A stretch of 64,000 nucleotides of DNA from positions 292,044,089 to 292,108,088 of the forward strand of contig NC_073746.1 in the NCBI RefSeq assembly GCF_029784135.1, read 5' to 3'. Made by a program: the position numbers and the translations under genes. This DNA is from Toxorhynchites rutilus septentrionalis. Taxonomy: Eukaryota > Arthropoda > Insecta > Diptera > Culicidae. Numbering within the stretch: position 1 is the first letter of the stretch; each line of letters starts with the position of its first letter. Shown here piece after piece: positions 10,149 to 23,221 of this stretch. The notes beneath the pieces are model-generated. The model did no database searches and was not told the origin of the DNA. It saw nothing but the letters and a program-made list of their open reading frames with translations.

Positions 10149-12759
10149 TAAACTAGTGATAAATCAGATAGTAGTTTGGCCGGATACCGGACATCCGGCG
10201 AGCTTCGAGGTCGGGTGGCCGAATATTCGGCAGCCGGATGTTCGACTCTTTATTTGGGCATACGAAACTGGGAGAAACTACATGTGTGCAAAAAACAAAT
10301 AAAGGATTATATTCTAAAGAGAAATAAACACATTTTCACATAAAAATAATGTCCGATGATTAAATTTTTCTTTTATAATCAATATACTTAACAGAGAAAA
10401 AAAAGTTTCCTGCAAAGAATTTTGAACAGATTTCTTTTTCTGATAAGATTTTTCTACTACCGTTTTGACTCAAATTTCGAACACTTGTTTCTAAAAACTA
10501 AATTTACTGAACATGACAATGACAATGTTGTTTCGATACCTATAAATGTTGTTGAAGGGAAGGGTATACCTTAAATCAAGGGTTTTCAAATGGTGCTCCG
10601 CGAAGTTATAGCAAATGCTCCCACTTGAAAATTCTCCTTGAGAAAAAAATCTTTTATTTAATTTCATTGGGCATATAGTGTTTTGTCTTGATTACTCCGG
10701 GACAGATGTCGTGTAACTGCGACATAATAGTGTAATAGAGTTGTTTTCAATTGGTTAATTTCAATGCGAAGAGGATTTGTGAAAAGAATATGAAAAGAAC
10801 ATTTTTTTTTTAAATTTCGAAATGCCAGAAAATCTATAACATTTTTTTGTACTGTGTATTTTTTTAAATTTTATTTTTATTATTAGATATTTGAAAAAAA
10901 AACAGTTTGAAGATATTTATCAATCTAGAAAAGCCGTAAGAGCACATTTAAATATGAATTAGAGTAGTACTGAATCTCTAAATCCAAAAAAAAATTTCTG
11001 AATTTAAATATTTTTTTTAGTATTAAAATTTTTGATGAATTTTTTTTTTTTGATAATTTTTCTTGATACACACACATTCAGTATTTTTTCAAATTTTTAT
11101 CTCGGATCTATTGAGGATGGCGTGAAATAAACGAAAAAGTACGTTTTTCACTATAGATCCTACGTCAAACCACATAGGGGTTCAAATAAACCACCAAAAT
11201 TTCTTATTTAATATCCTTTACAATATTTGCTATACAGCTAGTGATTTGGTTTGGGGGCACTTTTTACTCCCTTACCCGGCCAGGCCCTTTTCTCAAAAAC
11301 GAATTCTTTTAAAATTGTCAAATAAAAATGTATGAATAGCCCATACAATTATCAACAAGTCGTCCATACATAGGAAGATGGGCCATTTTACAGGAAAAAA
11401 GTTTTTCTAACAACTGCTTTTTGAGGTTTTTTTTTTTGAAAAAAATACAACTAATCCTAGTTTTGTTAAAAGTCAAGATAGCATTATAGTGCATTCGACA
11501 AAGTTTTAAATCTTATTAAAATATGAACTTTCGTCGAAGACGACAAGTTCATATAGCCTATATTCGCTTTCTTTTATGGATTCTGGAATATAAAGTATTT
11601 TTGTATGAAGAATCCTGAAAAAATTGTGTTTTACTCGTAACATTTTTGTGTGTAAATTCTCTCTTGATTTGTTTCTTAATAGGAAAAAATTAGCAGAGCA
11701 TGTAAATTGTGATAATTTGTATAAACATTTTTATGTATCAATTATCGCGATTCACATGCTTTTTAGAAACATGTTAAGAACATGTGAAACGCGAGAATTT
11801 ATACACAAAAATGTTACGAGTAGAAAAGAATTTATTCAGGATTCTTCATACAGGAATGACTCCACAAAGCGAAAAGCCGTATAAGGAAATCAATTATTAT
11901 AATACAAATTCATACAAATTCAATAGGATCGGTGCCAAATTGATGAAATATGTAATATTATTCAATATGTATTTTATCTTTTTTCGAGAAAAAAAAATTT
12001 GCCGTTATAACGAATCAATTTAAGCCGTAAATCGAAAACCTGGCTTAATTGGAGAGGGCCGTTATAGCGAAATGCCGTATAAAGAGCGGTCGTATAGCGG
12101 GGTATGGGTGTAAAGTAATATAAGCAACGTTTCTGAGTTCTTTATTATGCTTCGATATAACATACAATTCGATACAACGTACAATTTTAAAGGTGAATTG
12201 TACGTTATATAAAAGTTACGAAGTTACACAGGTGTGCATCACATGATATCCGGAAAATGGCATTTGAATTGGCTAAAAATAAAAATAAGTTTACTCATCC
12301 GTTCGATCTCAAAGTCCGCTAAGCCGGAAGTGATTGGTTTGGCGGATTCATGAGGCGCCTAAAATGTCACGTTCAACAATAATTGTCACCGAATAGATAG
12401 GATATGCTACATGTCGGGTAATGCCATCCTTTTATACAAAAAAAAATCTTTGATGAACAAGGAATTGCTCGATCTCGATGCAATTTTTCTGGCCCGGCTT
12501 CAGGCCAAGAAATCTGATCCTACACACACATGACCAAATCACCCCACAAGAATCTCTTTCATATATTTGGTACACCTAAACTAGCGTTGGCAGAAAGCAT
12601 TTCATTTTCGGCAGAAACCATACCTTTTCGTGTCTTGAAGCGTAAATTGAGCAAATAAAATCATCTGTCCCTCAACGCTTAAAATGTTTGCATGTATGGA
12701 AACAGAAATCTCTTTCTTTTCCCATTTTTTTTGGATTGCACCAAAAAAAAAAGTCCAAA
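10149..12759. other. AT-rich DNA with weak transposon traces
   Basis: A CCGG-rich patch at 10178-10250 (TTGGCCGGATACCGGACATCC-like) resembles the palindromic patch at 39889-39951. At 12043-12110, GCCGTTATAGCG and GCCGTATAAAGAGCGGTCG look like the end of a pogo/Tigger-type element. No coding region is supported; the open frames at 11624-12023 are low-complexity. Confidence 0.3.
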
Positions 12760-12763
12760 CGAC

Positions 12764-12845
12764 GTCAACGAGGATCGAACCAAGGCCGGCTGGAATGCAA
12801 TGCTGTTTTACACGACTACGCTATCCACATAGCTAATGATGCTAT
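12764..12845 (-). repeat. tRNA-like sequence (pseudo-tRNA or SINE head)
   Basis: Read on the minus strand it has TAGCTATGTGGATAGCG (a possible A-box/D-arm with a GCTA/TAGC stem) and, about 45 bases on, GGTTCGATCCT, a good RNA polymerase III B-box. A run of T follows about 20 bases later. The anticodon and T stems do not pair properly, so I do not call a functional tRNA. It is more likely a tRNA-derived SINE head or a decayed tRNA. Confidence 0.4.
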
Positions 12846-15800
12846 TGCGTATAAACGTATATTACACCTCATTACAAAATGAAGTTGGAAAGTGTATTCT
12901 AAGAGTAAAAAGGACAAATAAGAGCTAACAATCAATTTTGGGTGTAGTTTGAAGCTTGATATAATGATTAAACATTATTGATTGAGAGAAAACAAGTGTA
13001 GCTCAGTGTACAATGTGACTTTTTTTTGTTTAGACCGTATTCCTTAGGGGGTCAAAATTGCCCCCACTTACACTATATAAATAAAAAAAACGACCAAAAA
13101 GAGTAAATTGATATCACTATTTCTTCATCTTCTTCAGTTTTGTTAGACAATTGCAATTCCTAAGTGTTAAAGCTGATAATCAATCAACGGATGGGTGACA
13201 TTGACACATATTCTTACTGAGCTGGTTTTATTTAGTCATACTAACCCAAAGACAAACATAGCTACACCGCGCCATTTGCGAATTACCATTCTCCGCTGGG
13301 AAAACAAACTGTCAATCACAATGCTGCTATAATGCATTTTAATTTAATTGCTAATTGGATTTTCTCACTCGCATGGGGATTAAAATCGTTCAATTTGTTC
13401 AAATGCAATACCAAACCTGAGAACACACCCAACATCCTCCCTCTGGGGGTTTTATTATTTTTCTGCGATCAATAACCTTTCTCATTTCAGTTTTTTTTTC
13501 AGCGCCAAAAAACAGATGGGTTAAGTTGTGCAAACACGAGTATATTTATAGTGCTTTATTTTTTGGCGGTTTGTTTCATTCTCCACACAAACATATTTCT
13601 TGCGCCGCTTCGGTTGTGGAGCAAGATATTATGTAGCGTTGAATTGTTTTGTACGGAATTACCCCCTATTAGAGTTGATTTGTTGATTTCAGTTCAGCAC
13701 TATTGCAACATATTGATCCCACCAATGCGTTCGAAAATATAACTCAAAATACGATTAGATTTCTGATTTACCTGCATAAAAAATTTCACATATCGGTGTA
13801 TTTAACCTCACTGCACCCAACGTGGTTGAATCTGAAAAGGGAAAACAGAGTCTGTGCTTAGAAATCGAAACTTCAAGTGGAAACAATTTTTTTAATCAGC
13901 GGTAAACATGATCAGATACAATCTTCCTAATCGGAAACAGGCGGTGAAAGAAAAGTGCTCAGGTAAATAACGCGCATTTCACGCTCACGCCCACTGTGCG
14001 CCTCTCGCTTCGAATGCCGTCGTCTTCTGGCAACATGCGTCATGGCGCCGAAAACACTCCATGGTAGTAGTGGCTGTGTGGAGAGTTGTTTTGGATAGTT
14101 AATTCGGTGTGTTGTTGTTTTTTTCCTATCTCTTTTATTTTTGCTTGATACGTTTTATAGGCCAGCGAGTTCACTAATGCATATCGATCTTCAAGTTTGG
14201 ATTTCACACACAGCGAGAGCGATAAACGGACGGAATGAGGCTAAACGTTTGACCCCCTAAGTTTGGGGTTCAATTACCGTGATCCAATTGCTGGTTCCCA
14301 CTTTTATCAGTCTGCCTGCGCACAGCAGAATTGATTGATTCCAATTATTGTTTGCTACACATGTTCGATCGATCGGGATCACTCAGTGCGGTTCGTTATC
14401 ATTTCTCGAAGGAGCACGGAAACGGTTCGCGAAACAAACACGGCTTTCGGCTCAACTTCAAGTCAGACCTTTTACTAGGACATCATTGTGAATCCCGATC
14501 TTCAAATGGGAGATTTACGGTTTTACAAATTACTAGAATGAAAAGAAGAAAATACCGGAATGTTTTTAGAAGAAAAAAAATCCCGTCATTTGTATATCAG
14601 TTCATTATAAGTGTTGCACAACCCCTCCGTCGTGAATTTCCATAATTATAAAGAATTTGCTCCCCTCTTTTTTACACTCATGAAACACACCGAGCCGTAG
14701 AAGAACGAATATTTTAGGTCTTAACGGTAGAAACGATAGAAAGATAGAAAGGTAGAAAGACGTAGTCCTACGTCAAAAATTGGAACAAGTTTATTTTGAG
14801 TCAATTTTTACCAGCAAAATAAAAAAATACTATAGGGCGGATGTATAAAAACATTCCAACGAAGTCCTCAGAGTTTGCGGCGTATCACGGTGTGTAGTCT
14901 GGCGTTTTGAACACAATTCCCCCAAAGCATGTCGTCTTTCCTTCCTGTTTCCTTCAGACATCGATACATGCATACGTGATACATGGGAGAGAGAAACGAA
15001 TTCATTTTGGGGTGAGTCACTTCAATATGCATTGAAGTCTGTTTACCGAGGAAGAAGGAAATTCGATAGTCGAGTCATAGAATGAGATAGCAACTAAACG
15101 CCCGAGTGACTGTTGAGTCATGTTGACGGCTGTCTAAGGATCCGAAAGACGCGCTCTCGGAGAAAATTCTGTTCCGCGACCTTCATCGTAAACAAACGAA
15201 AACATACTTAGCACGAACAACGTCCACAAAAATGAGAACAAAACCACACACAGCTGTCTCTCTAGTCGCGGAAAACGTGACATGAATTTAATCCCGCTAC
15301 TTATGACTCACCCGTTACACAAATTAATACGAAATAGTCCCAACGATGTAATGTACAGTGGAAATAGTGAAAAAAGTAAATAATGTAACGAATGAAATAA
15401 GTAGGTTTTCCGTCTTTACTCCGTGTCCGTGCTATCGAATATGTTTGCTGCTTCTCTCTTCTGCTTTGAGAGTCAATTTCGCACATGACACGTTGCATCG
15501 AGAGCAAAAGGGGTATAAATTGTCCGCACTGAATGTTTTGCACTTTTTTAAAAGCGAATGAACGGCACAATCTAGAGCCTTTTAATATAGACAAGTCAAG
15601 TCAAGTTTCGAAATTCAGTTTCACTCTAGACAGCGATCAGCTAACACCATGGTGTTAAAGCTGAGAGTAAATTTGGAAGCTGCTCGGTGGAAGTACTTTG
15701 TGCTTATGCGTTTGTTGAATAGAATAAGGGACTATGCCATGGAATACGCTCGCTATTTCTCATTTTGAGAATCGATTTCGCACATGTCAAGTTGCATCGA

Positions 15801-18516
15801 GTCGCATCGACCGTCATCCAACTATCAACCAATCGTCGGCGGTGGCGGTAGTGTCCAAATTGTGTTTCTTAAGGCCTGGAGGTGAGAGTTTAGGTTTAGT
15901 TTTCAAATTAATCTTTTTCTAGGCTTGTGATGATTGAACTGAAAAAAGTTAAAATCTCTATTATCCAAGACTTTGCAGATCGGCTATGTCTGGCGGACAC
16001 AAAATGTCTCAAGATGCCCAACTCCTTTGCTGTGGAGTGAAGCTGATAGTATGAAAAAATCATGAAGTTGCTTGACAGTGCTGCTGTTGCTTATCAACAA
16101 CTTTGAATAATTTGTTATAGGTATAATAAACGTAATATTTAAGGAAAATTTATTCCATCAAATTATTTTTCGTATTTTTTTTTCATCGCCATCCGAAAAA
16201 AGTCATTTTTTTAATGCATACGTTAACACTAAATTGAATGAAAAATGGATTGAAATTTTCGAGCATTCTATTCGGTAATTTGAAGAAAATTGTTGAATTT
16301 GAATCGTGCTTGCCAGGATTTAATGCTCTAACTGAGCGAGTGATTTTCAGGCGTAAACAAAATCTAAACCAACGAAAAATCACAAATGAATGACGATACT
16401 TAGAAAGAAAAAATACAGATCAGGTTTAATTGCAAGGACACATGCTAAGTGTTTCACGAATAAACGAGACTCGCTAAACTATGGTTTATTTTCACATAAC
16501 GTATATACATAACGTTTTGTTTTTTGTGTCCCGCGTTAGACCTTTGACCATCTGGTCACTTTACTGTAGATGGTTATGATCAGCCAACAACTGAGGATTC
16601 CTTACTCCATTTTCAAACTTCGATTGTAATAAGTAATATATTTTCTGATTAGCAAAACCCGGAAGGTTGCTGTTCATTTATTTGGAATATTTTGGATAGG
16701 TTAAGATGTTCTTAAAAAAACGAAATTCAGGTAGTGCCAGAAGTACCTAAGCATTCCCATTCAAATGTAATTTAACAATCATTTTTTTCCCATTTCATGC
16801 TTTATAGATGGCATGCAATGACCTGTCAATAACCATGAAATTGGATACTAGACGAGCGTTGCGTAGGAGCTTGGGTTACGAATCAATTGAGAATAATTAC
16901 CGTCCAATTGATGACCCATCGACAGCAATATCACTATCATCATCACGAACATTATGTTCATTTGCAGCAACTCATCTCAATCGAACTATTTCAAACAATC
17001 AGCACACACGGGCTACTCGTGTCTGACATGTGTGTAGGTTATTGCCACGTGTTTGTTATAAATTTCGCTATCGACGACATGCGGCGATGAAACGAAACGC
17101 GCGGGAGTCGCACGATGCGATGTGTACCATAATTTATTTTATTTGTTTCATATCAGCAGGTTTGAATTTTCACCACATCTTTGATACCGGCTCAGTAAGT
17201 TCAAACCCTGTCAATAATCGGTTCAATGAGCACTTAAATGCTCACGAACGACGAGCTGGGGGAAATTTTGAAATGTTTAATGTTATCAAAGTTGATCAAT
17301 GCACTGATCACGATATCGGACACTGATCAGCCAGGGTAGGCAAGGTGTAGCATGTGCCATTACCTGATCGATGCTTTGAAAAGTCTACGTCTCCTAGCCC
17401 TAGTGCGATCATGCGGAGTAGTAGAGAAGCAGGTGGTGGAGGTTATGCAACGGGTAGCAATCAAACGCGATCATCAGTGCTCCGCGTACGAGCTGACAGC
17501 GTACAACAATCGGACCCAAACATGTTCCGCCGCCGCTCTCGGTGCACTTCGTGAAGTAACATTGAAGGGGAAAAAACGTGATCACAAACCGTGACCATGG
17601 GGACGTCGTCAGCAGCGTAACATAGCGGCGCATGCATGATGGTGCTCTGAAGTGCCGCCTCGCAATTCGCAGTGCCTATTGTGTTACGATTTTAGAAGAT
17701 TCCCATCCCGCCGCCACCGATGATTACAAGAACAACCGTCCAATTAATGGCGGCCATTCTAATTAAGCGTTGCATTCGCGCGCTCACGTTGCGGACCTCT
17801 CTCGGTGGGATTCTCATAGTTCCTAGAAAACTATAATCGACACATGAATTTTTGCGATAACTACTAAGTATAATGACTATTTTCGGAAAAATTTCCAAGG
17901 ATGAGAACTTTAGAGAGAAATCGATTGTTGCTTTGTGCATTTTTCAGGTACTCTTCGTGCTAGAAACATTTATGTAATTAAAAGCATCACGTGTACGCAC
18001 AGAGTTCTAACTATATTCTGAAACGTCTATACATTTCATAGCACCGCCTCTGGTGATTGGTTCTATAAAATTTTGACATCAGTTTCATTTGATTTGGCCT
18101 AATGTAAAAATCGCTTATCTGTTGAAATTGGTCAAATCTACCGTATACGACATCCTCAAACATTTTGAAAAACGGGAAATTGTCGTTAGAATTAATCATT
18201 TGATGGAACCTACAGACAGTATCTTGGATTGAAGGTGTTGAGGACAATCATGATAAACTCCTGATCCCCTCGTAGTTGCAGATGCCCTTGGGGAATATTT
18301 TTGTTCGTCATGAGCATTGAATGACTATTCCGACTTCGACCTCGCTGAAAGTAACGCCGTCATGAGAGCTTCAATATATAAATTGAAAATTCCATATCAT
18401 GATCCTAATCTGCATCTCAATTAAACAATTCACCATGTTAAAAATCTACAACTGGACATGGACCGAACGTGACGTGGTTTATGAACGTGAACGATTCGGA
18501 AATGGGCTCACAGTCT
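12846..18516. other. Unassigned DNA with scattered GC-rich and short repeated blocks
   Basis: No transposon protein or host exon is recognisable. GC-richer patches lie near 13980-14350 and 17080-17830. A block with GAGAGTCAATTTCGCACATG recurs in altered form about 300 bp downstream (15464-15502 and 15762-15799), and a TATAAAT sits at 15514-15520 beside it. Perfect or near-perfect short palindromes lie at 15019-15038 and 15642-15657. An open frame at 16808-17026 follows a splice-acceptor look-alike but matches nothing known to me. Confidence 0.3.
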
Positions 18517-18844
18517 GGGGTGACATTGCGCATTTCGAAACGAGTGATTTTTGTTCGTTTCGACCACTTTTGCCATTATGAATTTCGAAGCGAGCTCGAA
18601 ATGAGCGAAATGAAAAAGGCAGTAGTAGAGTTTCGAGCAAAGTTTGTCATTACGTAACATTGTGTTCGAGCATTTTTTAACTAGAAACGAGAACAAATGT
18701 CTCGACAAGAAATGGTTGATCGTCGTATGGGAAAATGTTAGTCAAACGTTGATTTTAATACTAAACCTTACATCAAAGAAAATTTCAATTGCATTTCCTT
18801 TGGTTTTGACGTCTATTTGTACAAGTATGTGAGTATAAATACAT

Positions 18845-19570
18845 TACTTTTATTTCAGCACTATGGAATCACAAAGAAATACAATAAGCTTCACATTTGC
18901 AGTACATTTGTTCATTTTCCGTAGGCCTTAGAATGTGTATATGAGTACCATCAATACACCGGGTATCTTGAATTTGTCGAAGAAACATTTCTTTGTTTCA
19001 TTAAACGATGTATCCAATCCGATCCATTTTTCGCATAAGTTTCTTTACAGAAGTGACATCATTTCATTGAACACTGATGAAACTGTTGGTTGTGCCATCA
19101 TTTCATTGAACACTGATGAAACTGTTGGTTGTGCCACACCAAGTGAAAAATTTTCTCCTTCATTACATTAATTTGGTACGACCAGAAGCCAGAAGATTCA
19201 AAACGGCCACTCATTTCAAAGCTGCAGGAGTAGCAGTGCTTCCGAAAATTGTTTGGAACACGGTTGTATCCAAAATATTTTTAAATGCTTCTCGACTAAG
19301 TCTAATATACTGCCGAAACTTTATATCGAAAACGTATATAAGACAAGCTCACTCATTTTCACTTAGCCAAAGAGAGTCACTTTTATCCCTCAACTCCCGC
19401 CTCTGTGGAATAAGCGTACTCTCTTCTTCACTATCGCCATTGTCAAAAATCATTTCGCGATCTTTTCTTTTTAATCCCAATTGTAATATAATATCAAAAT
19501 TTGTTTTTCGGCATTGATATTTGCAATATTCGTGAAGTTTGCTTTGTTTACAAACCCAAAAATTTGACAT
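18845..19570 (-). pseudogene. HARBI1-like transposase remnant
   Basis: The protein family is a DDE nuclease that, with a Myb-like partner, moves Harbinger elements. The visible order is an acidic N-terminus, FRQYIRLSREAFKNIL (about 19270-19320), LLASG (about 19200), then CIDGTHIHI (about 18936-18962) with the first catalytic Asp, and a short stretch after it. Several stops and a frame change interrupt it, and the rest of the catalytic domain is absent. A 39-bp direct duplication (19057-19095, 19096-19134) lies inside the pseudogene. I saw no Myb partner gene nearby. Confidence 0.75.
19057..19134. repeat. 39-bp tandem duplication
   Basis: Two adjacent identical 39-bp units, each starting CATCATTTCATTGAACACTG. 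Being a multiple of three, the duplication keeps frame inside the decayed Harbinger transposase. Identity of the two copies suggests a recent slippage event. Confidence 0.95.
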
Positions 19571-19639
19571 TTCTCTTCTCTTCGAGACAAATTCTGCGCA
19601 ATGTCACCCCTGGTTTGTTGTAGTTAAAAAACCAGCCAA

Positions 19640-19830
19640 ATCCGGCAGCTATCCATAAGCCAACCGCCTCTTATCGTTGATCGTATCTCCAAGATTATGG
19701 AGAGAATGGTCAACCGACGACTGACTAGGCATCTATCCGACAACCGACTGCTAGATTTCTGGCTATATGCTTTTTGTCCAGAATCCGGGACCAACACATA
19801 CTCCAACTAACAGGAACTCTGTCTATCGCA
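19640..19830 (+). pseudogene. Fragment of a non-LTR reverse transcriptase
   Basis: On the plus strand I can read KPAKSGSY, then after a frame change MERMVNRRLTRHLSDNRLLD and, past it, FWLYAF. These match the N-terminal fingers of LINE reverse transcriptases (pattern: SYRPISL, K-MER-VNRRL, QYGFR). The catalytic palm with the Asp pair is absent. It is an isolated scrap next to the Harbinger right end, too short to assign to a clade. Confidence 0.7.
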
Positions 19831-19839
19831 TGAATTAAT

Positions 19840-20558
19840 ATTTTTTTAAAATTTTAATATTGAAAAAAAAAATCGTCATGGAAGCAATTTTTCATCGAAT
19901 TTTTTTTATGCTTGTCCGAGGTTCATAGCATAGCGGCATTTTCACTGATTCAGAATCTGTTCAATTTTTTTTCAGATAACCAGAAGGGTTCGTAGAAGGA
20001 AATCGTGTACGCCATGACACAGCTTTTTTGAGCCCCATCACTTCACCAGCTTGTAACTATTCTAATTTTGAATATTTTTTTTCCGTTTAATTCTTCTAGT
20101 ATTGTTGAGAAATAAAGAAAGAAACAATGAATATATAGTGAAAATATTTTTTGTTCTATTTGTTCAGAGCTCGAAGAAACGTCCGAAATTCGTGCCTCTA
20201 CACTAAAATACCCCCTTAATAAGCGATGCACTCATAATTGTAGTTTCGTTCGTAGTGAAAATAGTTATCAACGTTAACTTTATTTTATAAAAACCTGACC
20301 GGTTTTTCTAATTTGGCAAAATTACTGAAAGGACTGTCTTTACGTCGACAAAAAGTTCATCTAAAATTTATACTTTTTTATCGTCAGTTCTAAAAAAAAT
20401 TATTTTATAAAAGATATCCGAAGTAGTAAACTTAAAAAACAGGGCAAGCTAAATAAAACCGTTTAATGAACTACGTTGTGATGATTTTTAAAAAAATTTT
20501 ATTTTATATAATTTAATGATGCGTACCCGGAGCTAAAATTTGTCACTGTCACTACATA
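19840..20558. other. AT-rich DNA, nothing recognised
   Basis: No coding region or repeat with defined ends was seen between the RT scrap and the mariner scrap. Confidence 0.3.
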
Positions 20559-20560
20559 TA

Positions 20561-20905
20561 CGAGGGTTGTTCAAAACATAAGTTCCAGTGCCTTAGAAAT
20601 CGCGGAAAAAAAAGTTAGGATAAAAAACAAGGTGATTTTCGTAATCTACGTTTTATTTTCTATTTTTCTACATAATCGTCGTAACGTTCGAGACATTTTT
20701 CATAGCGTGATATGAGTTTTTCTATTCCGAGCGCTAAGTGCGTAGCGTCCAACTTTTTGAAGTGTGATGTAACTGCGTCACGAATTTCTTCAGTACCGGG
20801 GTGTAAATTAGAAGTTTCGAAAACGAGAGCGTGATGCTTGGAGTGCAAGGTTTTGAACGTTAATAATTCTTTGTCGGCTCAACGGAGTGGTATGATAATC
20901 ACTTC
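20561..20905 (-). mobile_element. Mariner-like element, C-terminal end only
   Basis: The end CGAGGGTTGTTCAAAAC begins at 20561 beside a TA (20559-20560). On the minus strand, 20660-20848 encodes a C-terminal transposase segment, LGIEKLISRYEKCLE followed by YDDYVEK and a stop, in the manner of mariner proteins (GI-KL--RW-KCI---GDYVEK). The catalytic domain and the other terminus are missing, so the copy is a truncated relic. Confidence 0.75.
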
Positions 20906-22692
20906 ATTCGAACGACAAAATATCGAAGAGTTATATGCTTGTTAATTATCGACCCGTAAATTCGTTTCAATAGCATCAAACTTGTTTTGAAAATAGGCTA
21001 TATAAATCACACAAATCCTTATATAAACGTTATGATTACGCAGCGGTTAGTGTACGATCGCTGGAATCTGTATGTTACCCTAACACAGACTTCAAAACCA
21101 AGGAGCCTGGAGAAATCGGTATTGCAAAATTTTGCAAATTTCGGATACTCTTGTACCCGCATGCGTTTCTGCAGACCAAAATGTGTTTCCCTAACACAGA
21201 TTTCTAAACTAATGTGCCTAGGGAAATCGACATTGCTAAATAGATGCAAGTTCTGGGTATTTGGTCATCAGGATTTGAGTTATTTTATACGTGGGACTTG
21301 TTTTATGTGGTCCCCCAAAAAAACATCGCATTTTTTCAAATTGTGTAGCAAGAACTATTTTTTAAAGCTATCCGTGAAGTTTTCTACGATTTTTTTGTGT
21401 GTGCACAAAAACAAATTTGCCTGTACATTTTATACATAATATAACTTGTGATAAAAAAAAATTCCCAGCATCCATGCGTGAAACTGCTATTGCATACAGT
21501 TTGTGATCGTATGTCGCCGGGTCTTCGATGTTCCGCCAATTATTCTATTTTCACTCGATTTTTTTTGGACTATTCCCGTGAATAAGTGAAATTAGCTACC
21601 AAAATACAAGATAACATTGTTTCGCTCGTTTCAGCTGCAAACACCTTCGCGACAACATCCCACGAGATGAAAGTGGTCCAAAAAGTCGAAAATGAAAACA
21701 AAAAAAAACGCGAGTAATTGGCTGGAAAGTGGATCTGCGGGCGAGCTACGACAAGTTGACTTTCTTCACGCTTGCTGGGGCGATATATGTGCTGCAATTA
21801 TCGTGTGGCAATAATCACGCACCACTTCCGACGATCATCGAAAGCCTCGAAAGAGAAAGAAAACCACACCATTAGAAACCTCCCACAAGAGAGGTGTTTA
21901 TTTTGTTTTTGTTTTTTTTTAAAGAAAGCACATAACAGGTGTGTCCAATCACGATTCAAACACTCCGGCAGTTTGCTCGTAATTGCCCAAACTTTCGGTT
22001 TCGAATCACGAATCGGTATTCGCCTCGAACTGCGTGCGCCATCAGCAGTAACACATCAGCTAGGTTTTGGGGTGTTCTGATTTCGTTGGATTTTGACGAT
22101 ACACCAGCATATAACCGAAGACAAATGGGATTGCTCGTTAAATTCCAGCAAATGAAGTGATTGAGTAATGAGTAATAATGTTGATGGTTTGATAATGGCC
22201 GTCCATTTCAGTGTAATTGTTGTTTCATCACCGCGCGCGGCGCTGTAATTGTTTGTAAATTGGAAATAATTATATACTTTGGTAACACCTCTATCATCAG
22301 TCCCACTTTCCATTGGCGCTCGGCTTTACTTCTTGATATGCTGATAGAAAGTGTTTAGATATTGCACTGACACAGCATACAAAGAGATACAATCACATCA
22401 TGTTATAAACTACTCTATCACGACCTATATCAAATCGAATATGTCATCAGTGAGAACCGTATTTTTTAAAGTTCTTCGCATCAAACTCCATTAGTTAGTA
22501 TTTTCATCACAGCTCATGTGTCAGATTTATGTATTTTTTTGAATTTATTTGAATCAACAGATTCAATTATGGAAATAAAGAGCAACATTTTCTATAAGTG
22601 ATGCACTTGCTTAGCAAGTGCATGTCCTATCGATGCAAGATGAATAGCAAATCGATGCAAATGGATCGAATCGAATTGTGACTGATAATTGT
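20906..22692. other. Unassigned DNA with one reverse-oriented tandem-repeat patch
   Basis: At about 21060-21260, two units of the tandem-repeat family also seen near 26.5, 52 and 58.5 kb lie on the minus strand. A perfect stem (arms ATGCACTTGCT, one-base centre) occupies 22601-22623. No gene is supported. Confidence 0.35.
21060..21260 (-). repeat. Tandem-repeat family B, two units
   Basis: On the minus strand the units share TAGGGAAACACA-like and CCTTGGTTTTGAAG-like blocks about 120 bp apart with the arrays at 26525-26960, 51945-52575 and 58460-58740. Confidence 0.6.
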
Positions 22693-22912
22693 GGGGTCTA
22701 TTCCGAGAGTCGCTTCACGACGTGACAGTCAATTTGCGCACGTGTTTGTGTTCTGAGAATCGGCGTAATTAAAAAAATACCAGGTGCAATGAACTCTTTT
22801 CATTTCTCATTGTACTTCCGAGTCACTCGACTCTTAGAATTCGGTGAGAATTGTCATATAACTCCGAAGGGAAAAATGTCACTTATACCGACTTGACTCT
22901 CAGAATAACCCC
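22693..22912. repeat. Short MITE-like unit
   Basis: The left end GGGGTCTATTCCGAGAGTC and the inverted right end GGGGTTATTCTGAGAGTC are imperfect inverted repeats about 220 bp apart. Each is followed inward by a GTGACA. There is no coding potential. Related GAGAGTC-TTCGCACATG blocks lie at 15.46-15.80 kb. Confidence 0.5.
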
Positions 22913-23221
22913 CTGTAAGTTGGTTTATTTCAAGAATCCTAAGCGTCACAGAACATCATTGACGATAGACAATACAATTCCAACGATCGGGCTTTGTGTG
23001 TGAATAATAGCAAAATAGGCAGCACAATATGCTATTGACTCACGATAATGCTGCTTCACATATGGTAAAAAAGTACGTGTTTTACTTACTTACCAGTTCT
23101 AGCTCCACAAGATTCGATCAGTCTTATCCTCTCGCCAGAGAATTTCGATGATTCGCCTGGTAATTGACGCTGAGGAATCCACAAATAAACCAATTTTCAA
23201 TTGTCAGTCATAATTCGATAG

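Larger units (their letters stand above)
18517..19610 (-). mobile_element. PIF/Harbinger-like element, internally deleted
   Basis: Terminal inverted repeats of 16 bp, GGGGTGACATTGCGCA, lie at 18517-18532 and inverted at 19595-19610. Between them, on the minus strand, are pieces of a HARBI1-type nuclease. At about 1.1 kb it is well short of a complete two-gene Harbinger element as I know the family, so it is a remnant. I could not find the expected 3-bp target duplication. Confidence 0.75.

Noticed and set aside
12764..12845. Functional tRNA gene
   Set aside because: The B-box is good, but the anticodon and T stems do not pair and the acceptor ends are not complementary.
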